A program made the translations under genes and the position numbers. This document shows positions 17,755 to 25,600 of a stretch of DNA of 64,000 bases, in pieces (within the stretch, counting starts at the first letter, position 1; each line of letters opens with the position of its first letter). The stretch covers positions 1 through 64,000 of the forward strand of contig NZ_CAJRAY010000097.1 in the NCBI RefSeq assembly GCF_907165215.1, read 5' to 3'. The notes under the pieces are model-generated. The model did not search any database. It was not told the origin of the DNA and saw only the letters and a list, made by a program, of their open reading frames with translations. This stretch comes from Thermobacillus xylanilyticus. Its GTDB lineage: Bacteria > Bacillota > Bacilli > Paenibacillales > Paenibacillaceae.

Positions 17755-19014
17755 TCAAATTTTGAAAATCTGGATCGTGCGCTGCAGTTTCAGCACCGTC
17801 TGCTGCATTTGCTCGGCTTCGTCGACAACCGACTGCACCGCGGCCATCTGTTCGTTCATGGACGCGGACACCTGCTCGGTGCCGGCAGCCGACTGCTGGG
17901 TGATGGCGGAGATATTCTGGATCGAAGCCGCGATCTTGCGCGCGCTCTCCAGCATGGCGTCGCTTTCGCGGGTGAAGGCTTCCATCTGATCCGAAATGAA
18001 TTCCACGCTCTTCACAATTTCGTTGAAGATTTCGTTGGACTGGCGGATCAGCTCGTTCTGGTCGCGGACGATGCTCTCGTTCACCTTCATGTCGGCGATC
18101 GCGTTCTTGATTCCCTGTTCAATGCCGCGGACGAGGGTGAACACTTCCTTCGTCGACGCGCCGGCTTCTTCGGCGAGCTTGCGCACTTCTTGTGCGACGA
18201 CGGCGAACCCGCGGCCGTGCTCGCCGGCGCGCGCCGCCTCGATCGAGGCGTTCAGGGAGAGCAGGTTCGTCTGATCCGCGATTTCCGAGATGGAGCGGGT
18301 AATCTTCGAAATGCCGTCCGCATGTTTCGCCAGTTCTTCGATCGTGCGGGAAACGGCTTCGGTCGCTTCCACATTGCGGCGCATGCCCTCGGTCTGATTC
18401 TCCACGGCCTGGCGGCCCTGACGGACCAGTTCCAGCGTATGGGCGGACCGTTCATTCATTTGCCGGGTCGAATCCGCGTAGTTGGCCACCTTGCTCTCAA
18501 TCTCGCTGATCGACTCGCTCATCTGCGAGACGTCTTCCGAAATCTGGTTCGCGCCGGTGGCCAGTTCGCCCGCCGAGATGGTCACCTGCTCCATGACCGT
18601 TTTCAGCTGTTGGTTGCGTTCAAAAATGGTGCGGCTTGCATCGGAGACAAGCCTCGTGATCGACGACGTCTCGCGCAATATGTCGCGCAGCCGTTCGACC
18701 ATGCTGTTGAAGGCCTGGGCGATGCTGGAAGCGCCCGTGTCTTCGTCGCCCGCAAGCCGGACGGTAAAGTCGCCTTTCGCGATCTGGTATGCGGCCGTGC
18801 GCATCTCGTCCATCGAACTTGAAAGCGTTCTCTCAAAAAGGATCGCAAGAGGATAAACAGCGGCACACAATACAACGATCAGCACAAGGGGCAGCAAAAT
18901 TCCCTGGCCGCCGACCAGCGCTGCAATCAGCATGGCAAGAGAGAATGCAGCTGCAACCGCGTAGCAGGCGATTAGGCATTTCGTCCGTATGGATTGCTTC
19001 ATTAACCAGCTCAT
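17755..19014 (-). CDS. Methyl-accepting chemotaxis protein without an extracellular sensor domain
   Basis: A 419-residue receptor. Two closely spaced transmembrane segments (about 10-33 and 38-60) leave almost no external loop. They are followed by HAMP and a cytoplasmic signalling domain with the invariant hairpin tip, here [20 protein letters not shown]. The lack of a sensing domain suggests it senses membrane or energy state, or works with a partner protein. The ATG at 19014 has AAGGGAGC about 8 bases upstream. No other chemotaxis genes are adjacent. Confidence 0.95.
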   Translation of the reverse strand: MSWLMKQSIRTKCLIACYAVAAAFSLAMLIAALVGGQGILLPLVLIVVLCAAVYPLAILFERTLSSSMDEMRTAAYQIAKGDFTVRLAGDEDTGASSIAQAFNSMVERLRDILRETSSITRLVSDASRTIFERNQQLKTVMEQVTISAGELATGANQISEDVSQMSESISEIESKVANYADSTRQMNERSAHTLELVRQGRQAVENQTEGMRRNVEATEAVSRTIEELAKHADGISKITRSISEIADQTNLLSLNASIEAARAGEHGRGFAVVAQEVRKLAEEAGASTKEVFTLVRGIEQGIKNAIADMKVNESIVRDQNELIRQSNEIFNEIVKSVEFISDQMEAFTRESDAMLESARKIAASIQNISAITQQSAAGTEQVSASMNEQMAAVQSVVDEAEQMQQTVLKLQRTIQIFKI

Positions 19015-19133
19015 GATGCAATGCTCCCTTACTTGTAGAATTATGCCATATTATAACACCGAAGCCGAATCTGGTCTATCATTGTCGAATAATTTGTGGG
19101 CAGGACTTTTGGAATGGGAAAACACGTTCAATA

Positions 19134-19162
19134 TTGTCGCATAGTGCCAATTGATGTATAAT
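19134..19162 (+). promoter_or_regulatory. SigA promoter
   Basis: TTGTCG (19134-19139), a 17-bp spacer and TATAAT (19157-19162), upstream of the 135-residue hypothetical gene. Confidence 0.75.
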
Positions 19163-19215
19163 TTAGGTTGTAATCCCTATGGAAGGGTTATCATAACCGG
19201 GAGGAAAGGAGGATA

Positions 19216-19623
19216 ATGATGAAATTGGAGGACATGCCCCTCGCCAGGCAGATCGACCAGGTGTTCCGCCAGCTGGAGCCGGAGTTGACTGACGCGGTGG
19301 CGGGAACGGTAACGATCCAGATCCGCAACAACATGATCGGAAAATACGGCGTCCGCCATCACCCGATCGAATGCGTCAACGGCCGTTTCCTCGAGAACGA
19401 ACGGGGACTCACGGTTCAGCAGGTGAACGAATTCCGGAGGATGGCCGTTGAATCGCTCCGGATGAAACGGAACTGGACCCACGGCGAGATCCTGTTCGAT
19501 TTTGCCGTGCGGCGCAACCGGGAATGGACGGCGAGCGTGCAGTACGAATCGAACTACAATACGGCGAACTGGATGTTCCGCTACCAGCCGAAGCCGTCGG
19601 GATCCTCGAACCAATTGGCCTAG
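19216..19623 (+). CDS. Conserved-looking hypothetical protein (135 residues)
   Basis: The family is not recognised. The protein is soluble, starts MMKLEDMPLARQIDQVFRQL, and is rich in charged and aromatic residues, including NMIGKYGVRHHPIECVNGRF and MKRNWTHGEILFDFAVRR. There is no signal peptide or membrane segment. It has a good SigA promoter and a GGAGG-type SD (GGAGGAAAGGAGG region). It ends at a hairpin shared with the convergent SASP gene. Codon use matches the surrounding genes. Confidence 0.82.
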   Translation: MMKLEDMPLARQIDQVFRQLEPELTDAVAGTVTIQIRNNMIGKYGVRHHPIECVNGRFLENERGLTVQQVNEFRRMAVESLRMKRNWTHGEILFDFAVRRNREWTASVQYESNYNTANWMFRYQPKPSGSSNQLA

Positions 19624-19662
19624 GCGGCAAGGCATGAAGGGGCAGCTGACCCATGAACAAAG

Positions 19663-19712
19663 AACGGGGTTTCCGCTGAAGATCGCCTGTCAAGCGGAGA
19701 ACCCCGTTCCAT
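19663..19712. terminator. Bidirectional terminator between convergent genes
   Basis: AACGGGGTTTCCGCT pairs with AGCGGAGAACCCCGTT across a 15-base loop. T-rich stretches flank it on both strands. Confidence 0.8.
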
Positions 19713-19726
19713 CTTTCGTTTCCGGA

Positions 19727-19951
19727 TTATCTTGCGAATCGGCCGGCAAGTTGTTCTTCCGCGATTTGCACCAGCCGGCGGGTGATATAACCGCCGATTG
19801 CCCCGGTGTCGCGCGTCGCCATGTAGCCGTAATACCCGTCCTGCGGGATTTGGATGCCGAGTTCTTGGGCAACTTCATATTTCAGCTGCTCAAGCGCGGC
19901 GCTTGCCTGAGGTACGACGAGCGTGTTGCTGCTCCGTTTGTTGGAAGGCAT
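19727..19951 (-). CDS. Alpha/beta-type small acid-soluble spore protein
   Basis: A 74-residue protein that coats and protects spore DNA. It has the family core NTLVVPQASAALEQLKYEVA (the germination-protease region lies here) and ATRDTGAIGGYITRRLV. The ATG at 19951 follows AAGGAGGTGAACAAC; extra upstream residues in the frame are not family-like. A near-perfect SigG promoter lies 25-54 bp upstream, consistent with forespore expression. A second copy lies 2.1 kb away on the other strand. Confidence 0.97.
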   Translation of the reverse strand: MPSNKRSSNTLVVPQASAALEQLKYEVAQELGIQIPQDGYYGYMATRDTGAIGGYITRRLVQIAEEQLAGRFAR

Positions 19952-19975
19952 GTTGTTCACCTCCTTGGGCGGTCT

Positions 19976-20005
19976 TAGTATGGCTGCCCTGGGAGGAAAT
20001 ATACA
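19976..20005 (-). promoter_or_regulatory. SigG promoter of the first SASP gene
   Basis: On the minus strand TGTATA (20000-20005), a 17-bp spacer and CATACTA (19976-19982). The -10 is identical to the SigG consensus. Confidence 0.8.
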
Positions 20006-20030
20006 TAACCGGCACTTTTGCACTAATTCG

Positions 20031-20210
20031 TCAGTCTTCGGCCTGCCCCTTCATCTTGTAGCTGTGTTCGCGCTTGCGTTCGCGCTCCGCCTGCTCCTCG
20101 GCCAGCATTTTGTCAATGTCCTTTCTGAGCCGGTCGGAACATTTGGCGCACAGATGGCCCGTCCGGGAAGGACCGCCGCACAGATCGCAGACGTCGGTCA
20201 AATTCGGATG
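20031..20210 (-). pseudogene. C-terminal half of a YvyF-like (TIGR03826) flagellar protein, separated from its N-terminal half
   Basis: The minus strand encodes 59 residues from HPNLTDVCDLCGG through GHLCAKCSDRLRKDID to a stop at 20031. This is the second zinc-ribbon half of the YvyF/TIGR03826 flagellar-operon family. The frame upstream is open but is antisense to the N-terminal half and has no SD or family-like sequence. The matching N-terminal half begins on the opposite strand at the same base pairs (20208-20210). About 20 residues of the middle are missing. Family membership rests on recognised pattern, not on a search. Confidence 0.6.
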
Positions 20211-20369
20211 AGCAGTGCGATGTGCGGCAAAGTGTTTCAGGTCAACCTGCGGAACCTGTGCAATGAATGCGCCGAAATTCACGACCGCCGGTTCGAAGCG
20301 GTCGACCGGTATCTGATGAAGAACCGCCATGCGACGACCGAGCAGACGGCGGAAGAAGATGGAACGTGA
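20208..20369 (+). pseudogene. N-terminal half of the same YvyF-like protein, inverted
   Basis: The plus strand encodes MSSAMCGKVFQVNLRNLC then NECAEIHDRRFEAVDRYL and MKNRHATTEQTAEE, then stops. This is the first zinc-ribbon and helical part of a YvyF-like protein. The first cysteine of the expected CxxC is gone and the frame ends where the family continues with a TGV-type helix. It lies head to head with the C-terminal half, as if this segment had been inverted with loss of the middle. No SD is present. Confidence 0.6.
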
Positions 20370-20409
20370 AGGTCGAAATTTGTGCCCGCGGCCATCGCCG
20401 GCAGCCGCC

Positions 20410-20437
20410 TTGACTTTCGCATTGCAGCGGGTATAAT
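20410..20437 (+). promoter_or_regulatory. SigA promoter of the trpS T-box transcript
   Basis: TTGACT (20410-20415), a 16-bp spacer and TATAAT (20432-20437). Confidence 0.8.
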
Positions 20438-20442
20438 GTTGC

Positions 20443-20704
20443 CAACGGCCATGACGGGAAAGAGTACGCCATGAACTGTCGATTGCAGAGAGCCGGTGGA
20501 AGGTGCAAACCGGCATCGCGGCTGGCGGAATGGGTCCCTGAGCCGGAAATCGGAAAGCGGCCGGATGCCGCCCATGGTTTCCCGGTTGCTCCCCGTTACG
20601 GAGCTGTGAGGCTTCGCCGTCCGCTTGTCCGGCATGCGGCGTCGAAGCGAATAAGGGTGGCACCACGGTCCCTCGTCCCTTGCGGCGGGGGATTTTTATA
20701 TTCA
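20443..20704 (+). promoter_or_regulatory. T-box leader sensing tRNA-Trp
   Basis: The conserved antiterminator sequence AGGGTGGCACCACGG is at 20654-20668. Stem I elements (AGAGAGCCGGTGG, GGTGCAAACCGGC) lie near 20488-20516. The specifier position GGAATGGGTCC contains TGG (20531-20533), a Trp codon. The region ends in a GC-rich hairpin and a T run (about 20669-20700) just before trpS. Uncharged tRNA-Trp should stabilise the antiterminator and raise trpS expression. Confidence 0.92.
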
Positions 20705-20723
20705 GGTCAAGGGGGAGATACGC

Positions 20724-21710
20724 ATGGCAAGGGTGCTGTCGGGCATCCAGCCGAGCGGTCAGCTCACGCTCGGGAACTACATCGGCGCAATCCAGAACTT
20801 CGTGAAGCTGCAGGATGAGCACGAATGCTTCTATATGGTGGTCGACCTGCACGCGGTCACCTTGCCGCAGGATCCGGCCGCGCTGCGCGAGCAGACGGAA
20901 TCGGTGGCGGCGCTGTACCTTGCGGCGGGCGTCGATCCGTCGCGTTCGTCGATTTTCATCCAGTCGCATGTGCCGGCGCACGCCGAGCTTGGCTGGCTCA
21001 TGACGACGCTCGCGTACATGGGCGAGCTCGAGCGGATGACCCAGTTCAAGGAGAAGGCGGCCGGCAGGGAATCCGTGCCCGCCGGGCTGTTCGTCTATCC
21101 GACGCTGATGGCCGCGGATATTCTCGTGTACAACGCCGATCTGGTTCCGGTGGGGGACGACCAGAAGCAGCATCTGGAGCTGACCCGCGACCTGGCGGAT
21201 CGGTTCAACGGGCGCTACGGGGAAACGTTCAAGCTGCCCGAGCCGTACATGCCGAAGGTCGGCGCGCGCATCATGTCGCTCGATGACGCGTCGAAGAAGA
21301 TGAGCAAGAGCAATCCGAATCCGAACAGCTACATTGCGCTGCTCGACGAGCCGGACGTCGTCCGGAAGAAAATTTCCCGCGCGGTTACCGACTCCGGCCG
21401 GGAAGTGAAATACGATCCCGCGAACAAGCCGGAAGTGAGCAACCTGATCAGCATCTTTGCGCATTGCGCCGGGCTGACGGTGGAAGAAGTCGAACGGCGG
21501 TTCGAAGGGCAGGGCTACGGTCCGTTCAAGAAAGAGCTGGCGGAATGCGTCGTGGCGGTGCTGGAGCCGCTGCAGGCGCGGTATCGGGAAATCCGCGGCT
21601 CCGGGGAGCTCGGCCGCGTGCTGAAGGAAGGCGCGGAACGGGCGGCGGAAATCGCGAACCGGACGGTCGCGCTGGCCAAAGAGCGGATGGGATTTCTGCC
21701 GCCGCGCTGA
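20724..21710 (+). CDS. trpS: Tryptophanyl-tRNA synthetase
   Basis: A 328-residue class I aminoacyl-tRNA synthetase that charges tRNA-Trp in the cytoplasm. The ATP-binding TxGN variant of the HIGH motif is in PSGQLTLGNYIGA. KKMSKSNPN is the KMSKS loop, and VGDDQKQHLELTRD is a family hallmark. The length is typical. The start follows GGGGGAG by 7 bases. It is controlled by the upstream Trp T-box and ends at a 12-bp hairpin. Confidence 0.98.
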   Translation: MARVLSGIQPSGQLTLGNYIGAIQNFVKLQDEHECFYMVVDLHAVTLPQDPAALREQTESVAALYLAAGVDPSRSSIFIQSHVPAHAELGWLMTTLAYMGELERMTQFKEKAAGRESVPAGLFVYPTLMAADILVYNADLVPVGDDQKQHLELTRDLADRFNGRYGETFKLPEPYMPKVGARIMSLDDASKKMSKSNPNPNSYIALLDEPDVVRKKISRAVTDSGREVKYDPANKPEVSNLISIFAHCAGLTVEEVERRFEGQGYGPFKKELAECVVAVLEPLQARYREIRGSGELGRVLKEGAERAAEIANRTVALAKERMGFLPPR

Positions 21711-21734
21711 CCGGATCGCCGGATGAAAAGGGCG

Positions 21735-21765
21735 GCGGCCGGCGGATCTCCGCCGGCCGCTCCGT
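21735..21765. terminator. Bidirectional hairpin between trpS and the DUF5325 gene
   Basis: GCGGCCGGCGGA and TCCGCCGGCCGC form a perfect 12-bp stem with a 2-base loop. On the minus strand a CCCTTTTC run follows. Confidence 0.8.
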
Positions 21766-21935
21766 CATTTGCGCTTGAGCGCTTTCGCCCGGTAGATGAA
21801 TCCGGCTCCGATGACGACGAACGTCAGGATGAAGAACAGGGCGGCCAGCCACCCGTTGTGGCTGATGGCGACGCCCGTCGCCAGCATCAGAACGACGGCG
21901 GCGACAGCGAACAAGAGGGAAGCGGTTTTGGACAT
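21765..21935 (-). CDS. Small membrane protein of the DUF5325 type (56 residues)
   Basis: Starts MSKTASLLFAVAAVVLMLAT and ends FVVIGAGFIYRAKALKRK. Two hydrophobic helices (about 5-24 and 28-48) are joined by a short SHNGW loop, with a basic tail. The ATG at 21935 has GGAGAG 6 bases upstream. It resembles DUF5325 (YlaF-like) proteins of Bacilli, whose function is unknown. It is convergent with trpS and shares its terminator hairpin. Confidence 0.75.
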   Translation of the reverse strand: MSKTASLLFAVAAVVLMLATGVAISHNGWLAALFFILTFVVIGAGFIYRAKALKRK

Positions 21936-21978
21936 CTTCGTCTCTCCTTGGGCGGATTCGGGACTTGTGCATGGTCAA

Positions 21979-22007
21979 GCATAAGAAAACGGATGAGGTG
22001 CATAATA
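21979..22007 (+). promoter_or_regulatory. SigG promoter of the second SASP gene
   Basis: GCATAA (21979-21984), a 16-bp spacer and CATAATA (22001-22007), one mismatch from the SigG -10 consensus. Confidence 0.65.
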
Positions 22008-22062
22008 AGCTTGCAAGCTTGCATCAACACTACAGCTTAAGGGACGAAAGGAGACGACAACC

Positions 22063-22287
22063 ATGGCAGGCCAAAACCGGAACAGCAACACGCTGGTCGT
22101 TCCGCAAGCCAGAGCGGCGCTGGAGCAAATCAAGTACGAAGCGGCTCAAGAGCTGGGCGTACAAATTCCCCAAGACGGCTACTACGGCAACATGGCGACG
22201 CGTGACGCCGGTTCGCTCGGTGGCTACATCACGAAGCGCCTCGTACAGATCGCTGAACAACAATTGGCGGGCTCCCGTCAATTCTGA
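22063..22287 (+). CDS. Alpha/beta-type small acid-soluble spore protein (second copy)
   Basis: A 74-residue protein starting MAGQNRNSNTLVVPQARAAL, with ATRDAGSLGGYITKRLV in the second half. It binds spore DNA and protects it from UV and heat damage. Sequence and length closely match the SASP at 19727-19951, so the two are paralogs on opposite strands. The start follows AAAGGAGACGACAACC. A SigG-type promoter and a terminator bracket it. Confidence 0.97.
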   Translation: MAGQNRNSNTLVVPQARAALEQIKYEAAQELGVQIPQDGYYGNMATRDAGSLGGYITKRLVQIAEQQLAGSRQF

Positions 22288-22303
22288 AGCATATGAAGCT
22301 GCA

Positions 22304-22331
22304 GAAGCCCGGATGAATCCGGGCTTCTTGC
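22304..22331 (+). terminator. Terminator of the second SASP gene
   Basis: GAAGCCCGGA, a 4-base loop, TCCGGGCTTC, then TTG. A perfect 10-bp stem. Confidence 0.8.
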
Positions 22332-22415
22332 CGTCTCCTCCGCCGGTTGCTATGCTTACCATTGTACCGGGTTCGTCCCGCGGATTCAACTTGATCGGCG
22401 GCTGGAGGGGAGTTC

Positions 22416-22685
22416 ATGTATCGTTGTTTCGCGGAGTACCGGATTGCGGAGGAGAACCGGGAGCGTTATTTGGCCCTGATGGCATCCCTCAAGGTCTCGC
22501 ATCCGGAGATGTATTTATATGAAGGAACGGATCAACCCGGCTTGTTCGTGGAGGTCTGGGAAGCCGGCACGAAGGAAGAAGCGGACGGCATCCGGGAGAT
22601 GAGGCTGTCAAGCGAATCCCCCTGGTCTGCCGTGTCCCGCCTTGCTTCCGGCAATGTTCACGCCTGGGTGTTCAGATCTGTATAG
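22416..22685 (+). CDS. Hypothetical protein with a ferredoxin-like (ABM/NIPSNAP-type) look (89 residues)
   Basis: Starts MYRCFAEYRIAEENRERYLA behind a strong GGAGGGGAG site. The alternation of FAEYRI, the helix NRERYLALMASL, MYLYEGTDQPGLFVEVWE and a second helix fits a dimeric alpha+beta barrel-like fold of the monooxygenase-ABM kind, but no catalytic residue can be named. Function unknown. Its 3' end overlaps the convergent gerQ by 28 bp. Confidence 0.78.
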   Translation: MYRCFAEYRIAEENRERYLALMASLKVSHPEMYLYEGTDQPGLFVEVWEAGTKEEADGIREMRLSSESPWSAVSRLASGNVHAWVFRSV

Positions 22686-23332
22686 TCCGTTTCCGTCTCG
22701 TTTTCGCGCGTCGTATTGAACGGCGTCTGCTGCGTGACGATGCCGCCCTGGAACGGGTATTCGTAGTTGATCGGCTCCTGGAACGTAATGTAGTCGAGGT
22801 TGACCATCAGCAGCAGGTACCGGGTGCCCGTCGACGGATCGCTCAGGATGAGATGGTCGCGCCCGGCCGCCTCGATGATGCCGCGGAACACTTTCGCGTT
22901 CCATTGGCTGTTGTTCTCGAATGTCATGTACACGGTCGCCAATTTGCCGCGGTTGAGCCGGAGAATGTTCTCGATGTAGGACTCTTCCTGCGGGACCGTG
23001 ACGATGCTGCCGCCCGTCGGCGTAATGCCGGCTCCGCTCGGCACGGACGGAATGCCGCTTGCGGTCATGAACGGCGAGACGCCGGTCATGTCGGTCGGCA
23101 TGCCCGGAAAGCCGCCTGTCGTCATGAACGGCGAAACACCGGTCATGTCGCTCGGCATGCCCGGAAAACCGCCTGTGGTCATGAACGGCGAAACGCCGGT
23201 CATATCGGTTGCGTAAGGCATCGCGGTATCGGGATAACCGGTCGGCCACCATCCGGACGGGGACTGCGTGCCCGGCATGCCGGATGCGTACGGCGTGCCA
23301 AGGCGGTTTTCGTCATACGATTGATTGGACAT
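22658..23332 (-). CDS. gerQ: Spore coat protein GerQ with an expanded N-terminal repeat
   Basis: A 224-residue coat protein needed in B. subtilis to keep CwlJ in the spore and cross-linked by transglutaminase. The conserved GerQ domain is about residues 115-205 (ESYIENILRLNRGKLATVYM through YEYPFQGGI). Ahead of it are three 19-residue repeats of the type DMTGVSPFMTTGGFPGMPS (residues 43-99, nucleotides 23036-23206). This makes the protein longer than the B. subtilis one. It is 28 bp downstream of cwlJ, the same operon order as in B. subtilis. Confidence 0.94.
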   Translation of the reverse strand: MSNQSYDENRLGTPYASGMPGTQSPSGWWPTGYPDTAMPYATDMTGVSPFMTTGGFPGMPSDMTGVSPFMTTGGFPGMPTDMTGVSPFMTASGIPSVPSGAGITPTGGSIVTVPQEESYIENILRLNRGKLATVYMTFENNSQWNAKVFRGIIEAAGRDHLILSDPSTGTRYLLLMVNLDYITFQEPINYEYPFQGGIVTQQTPFNTTRENETETDYTDLNTQA

Positions 23333-23360
23333 GTTCGCTTGGTTTCCTCCTTTATTTCAT

Positions 23361-23792
23361 TTAGTAGACGCCGGGGCAATCGCTGCCTGACGGCGCATAG
23401 AAGCAGTGGCTTTTGAACCGTCCGCTGTGCGCCTGATTCCACCAGGTGGAAGGGCACTGACCCGTCGGACGGAAGAACCAGAGCGCGTTCGTCGCGGGAT
23501 GCTGGCGTTCGCCGTTTACGGCGCGTTCCGCCAGCCGGATCTCCTTTTCGCGCGCCCTCTGGTAGAAATATCCTTTCGTCGTCGCTTCAAATCCGCCCGG
23601 GCGCTGGTAGACCATCTGCGGAATCGTGCGGATATTCCGAAAGTCGAGGCAGTTGCCCCGGACGCGGTTCACCCCGACATTGCCGACCATCAGCATGCCG
23701 AGCTCTCCTTCTCCTTCGGCTTCCGCGCGCATCAGACGCGCCAGCAGCTTGATGTCCTCGGAGTTGGCTTTGATGACGGCCATCCGGTTCAT
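23361..23792 (-). CDS. cwlJ: Spore cortex-lytic cell wall hydrolase CwlJ
   Basis: The hydrolase degrades cortex peptidoglycan at germination, triggered by Ca-dipicolinate. The frame contains MAVIKANSEDIKLLARLMRA, EGELGMLMVGNVGVNRV, GYFYQRAR and the C-terminal WFFRPTGQCPSTWWNQ, all typical of CwlJ (SleB/Hydrolase_2 domain), with no signal peptide, as in B. subtilis. I chose the ATG at 23792 (MNRMAV) because GGAAGG lies 8 bases upstream. The ATG at 23783 matches the B. subtilis start but has a weaker site. It forms an operon with gerQ. Confidence 0.95.
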   Translation of the reverse strand: MNRMAVIKANSEDIKLLARLMRAEAEGEGELGMLMVGNVGVNRVRGNCLDFRNIRTIPQMVYQRPGGFEATTKGYFYQRAREKEIRLAERAVNGERQHPATNALWFFRPTGQCPSTWWNQAHSGRFKSHCFYAPSGSDCPGVY

Positions 23793-23923
23793 CATCACTT
23801 CCTTCCACGGCATATCGTGCCTTCGCATGGGCGAATGCTACATCATCCTATGGCGGCAAACGCCCAAGTGTTCCGCCCGGTTCCCGCGAAAGTGTCAAAT
23901 TGTTGAACCCGCAGGCGCGATGA

Positions 23924-23953
23924 TTGTCAACAGCCAAGCATTTACGGTATGAT
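23924..23953 (+). promoter_or_regulatory. SigA promoter of ctaB-sco
   Basis: TTGTCA (23924-23929), an 18-bp spacer and TATGAT (23948-23953). Confidence 0.7.
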
Positions 23954-24024
23954 AGGTAACGATTCCATGGGCCGGGAGCGTCAGGCCGCTCCAATTATCG
24001 GCGCCTGAATTCGGGAGGCCCGAC

Positions 24025-24897
24025 GTGCTGAAAGACTTGCTTAATCTGACGAAACCCGGGATCATTCGACTCAACCTGATCGCCGCATTCGGCGGTTTCT
24101 GGGTCGCATCGAAATGGGACATTGACTGGCTGCTCCTGATCTGGACGCTGCTCGGCACGACGCTGACGATCGCGTCGTCCTGCGTCCTCAACAACTATCT
24201 CGACCGCGATTGGGACATCAAGATGGAGCGCACGCGGAACCGGCCGCTGCCGTCCGGACGTCTGTCGCCGGCGTTCGTGCTCGCCTTCGGCATCGTGCTG
24301 GGTATCGCGGGCATCTCGATATTGTTCTTCCTGGTCGATCCATTGTGCGGCTGGCTCGGCCTTCTCGGCATGTTCGTCTATATCGTCGTCTATACGCTGT
24401 GGCTCAAGCGCCATTCGACCTGGAGCACATCGGTCGGCGGCGTATCGGGCGCCATGCCGCCCGTAATCGGGTATTGCGCCGTGACGGAGCAGATCGACGC
24501 GGGCGCATGGCTGCTGTTCGCGCTTCTGTTCCTGTGGCAGCCGCCGCATTTCTGGTCGCTGGGCATCCGCCGCGTCGAGGAATACCGGGCGGCCGGATTC
24601 CCGCTGCTGCCTGTCGTGAAGGGCGTCCGGCGGACGAAATGGCAGATGATCCCCTATGTCGTGCTGCTCATTCCGGCCGGCGTCCTGCTGTATGCGTTCG
24701 GGTACTCGGGGATCATTTTCCTCATCGTATCCGTGGTGTTCGGCGCGGTCTGGAGCTGGCATACGATCTCCGGCGTGCGCGCCCGGGACGACACCGTGTG
24801 GGCGAAACAGAATTTCATGTTGTCGGTGAATTACCTGATGGTCGTCTTCCTGGCGATGGTTGTCAATACGCAGGGCGACGGCGCCTGGCTGCCGTAA
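24025..24897 (+). CDS. ctaB: Heme o synthase (protoheme IX farnesyltransferase)
   Basis: An integral membrane prenyltransferase that attaches farnesyl to heme b, giving heme o for terminal oxidases. The nine or so membrane helices are clear. The first Asp-rich motif is NNYLDRDWDIKMERTRNRPL, and the second loop includes YTLWLKRHSTWST. The start is GTG at 24025 after GGGAGG. It is followed 24 bp later by a Sco-type copper chaperone gene, consistent with cytochrome oxidase assembly. The heme A synthase gene ctaA is about 30 kb away rather than adjacent. Confidence 0.97.
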   Translation: MLKDLLNLTKPGIIRLNLIAAFGGFWVASKWDIDWLLLIWTLLGTTLTIASSCVLNNYLDRDWDIKMERTRNRPLPSGRLSPAFVLAFGIVLGIAGISILFFLVDPLCGWLGLLGMFVYIVVYTLWLKRHSTWSTSVGGVSGAMPPVIGYCAVTEQIDAGAWLLFALLFLWQPPHFWSLGIRRVEEYRAAGFPLLPVVKGVRRTKWQMIPYVVLLIPAGVLLYAFGYSGIIFLIVSVVFGAVWSWHTISGVRARDDTVWAKQNFMLSVNYLMVVFLAMVVNTQGDGAWLP

Positions 24898-24921
24898 TGA
24901 TGCGAGAAGGGAGCGGTCTCC

Positions 24922-25530
24922 GTGGCATTCGTCAATCGTTACAAATTTCCGTTGGCCGTCGGCGTGCTCGTTCTGCTGATGGCAGGCTACTTGCTGTACA
25001 CCTACGGACCCTGGAAGAAGGAAGAACTTCCGGTTATACTCGAAGTGCCGGATTTCACGCTGACGGATCTTGACGGGGAGCCGCTTTCCTTCTCCGAATC
25101 GGACGGCAAGATCCGGCTCGTCTATTTCTTCTTCGCGTCTTGTCCGGACGTCTGTCCTATTACGACGCGGGTCATGTCCTTCGTGCAGACCGAACTGCAG
25201 GAGCGGGGGCTCTTCGGGGACAAGGTGGAATTTCACTGGATCTCGATCGACCCGTACCGCGACACGCAGGAAGTGCTTGAGCAGTACGCCGACGGGTTCA
25301 AGGCGGATCGGTCGGGCTGGCATTTCCTGAGGGGAGAGGCCGAGGAAATCGTCAAGATCGCGAAGGGATTCAATCTTGGCGTGATCAATCCCGACCCCGA
25401 CAATCTGGTGCATTCCGACATCATTTCGCTGGTGGATGAGCAGGGCCGATTGCGCAGTTACATCCGCGGCGGCGGCGACGAGACGCTGACGCCCGAGAAA
25501 GTGCTGGAAGAGATCGACAAGCTGCTCTGA
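24922..25530 (+). CDS. SCO1/SenC-type copper chaperone
   Basis: A 202-residue membrane-anchored thioredoxin-fold protein (TM about residues 9-28) that delivers copper to the CuA site of cytochrome c oxidase. The copper ligands are visible: ASCPDVCPIT (CxxxC) and the distal His in NLVHSDIISLVD. GTG start at 24922. Co-transcribed with ctaB. Confidence 0.94.
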   Translation: MAFVNRYKFPLAVGVLVLLMAGYLLYTYGPWKKEELPVILEVPDFTLTDLDGEPLSFSESDGKIRLVYFFFASCPDVCPITTRVMSFVQTELQERGLFGDKVEFHWISIDPYRDTQEVLEQYADGFKADRSGWHFLRGEAEEIVKIAKGFNLGVINPDPDNLVHSDIISLVDEQGRLRSYIRGGGDETLTPEKVLEEIDKLL

Positions 25531-25600
25531 TCCTCGCATCCGACCGCGAAAGCCGGCCGCGCCTTACCGCACGGCCGCCGTGAATGGGGAAGATGACATC

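Noticed and set aside
19923-20207. Plus-strand coding frame leading into the YvyF-like N-terminal half
   Set aside because: The upstream part is antisense to the SASP promoter and to the YvyF-like C-terminal half and has no family-like sequence; only 20208-20369 is supported.
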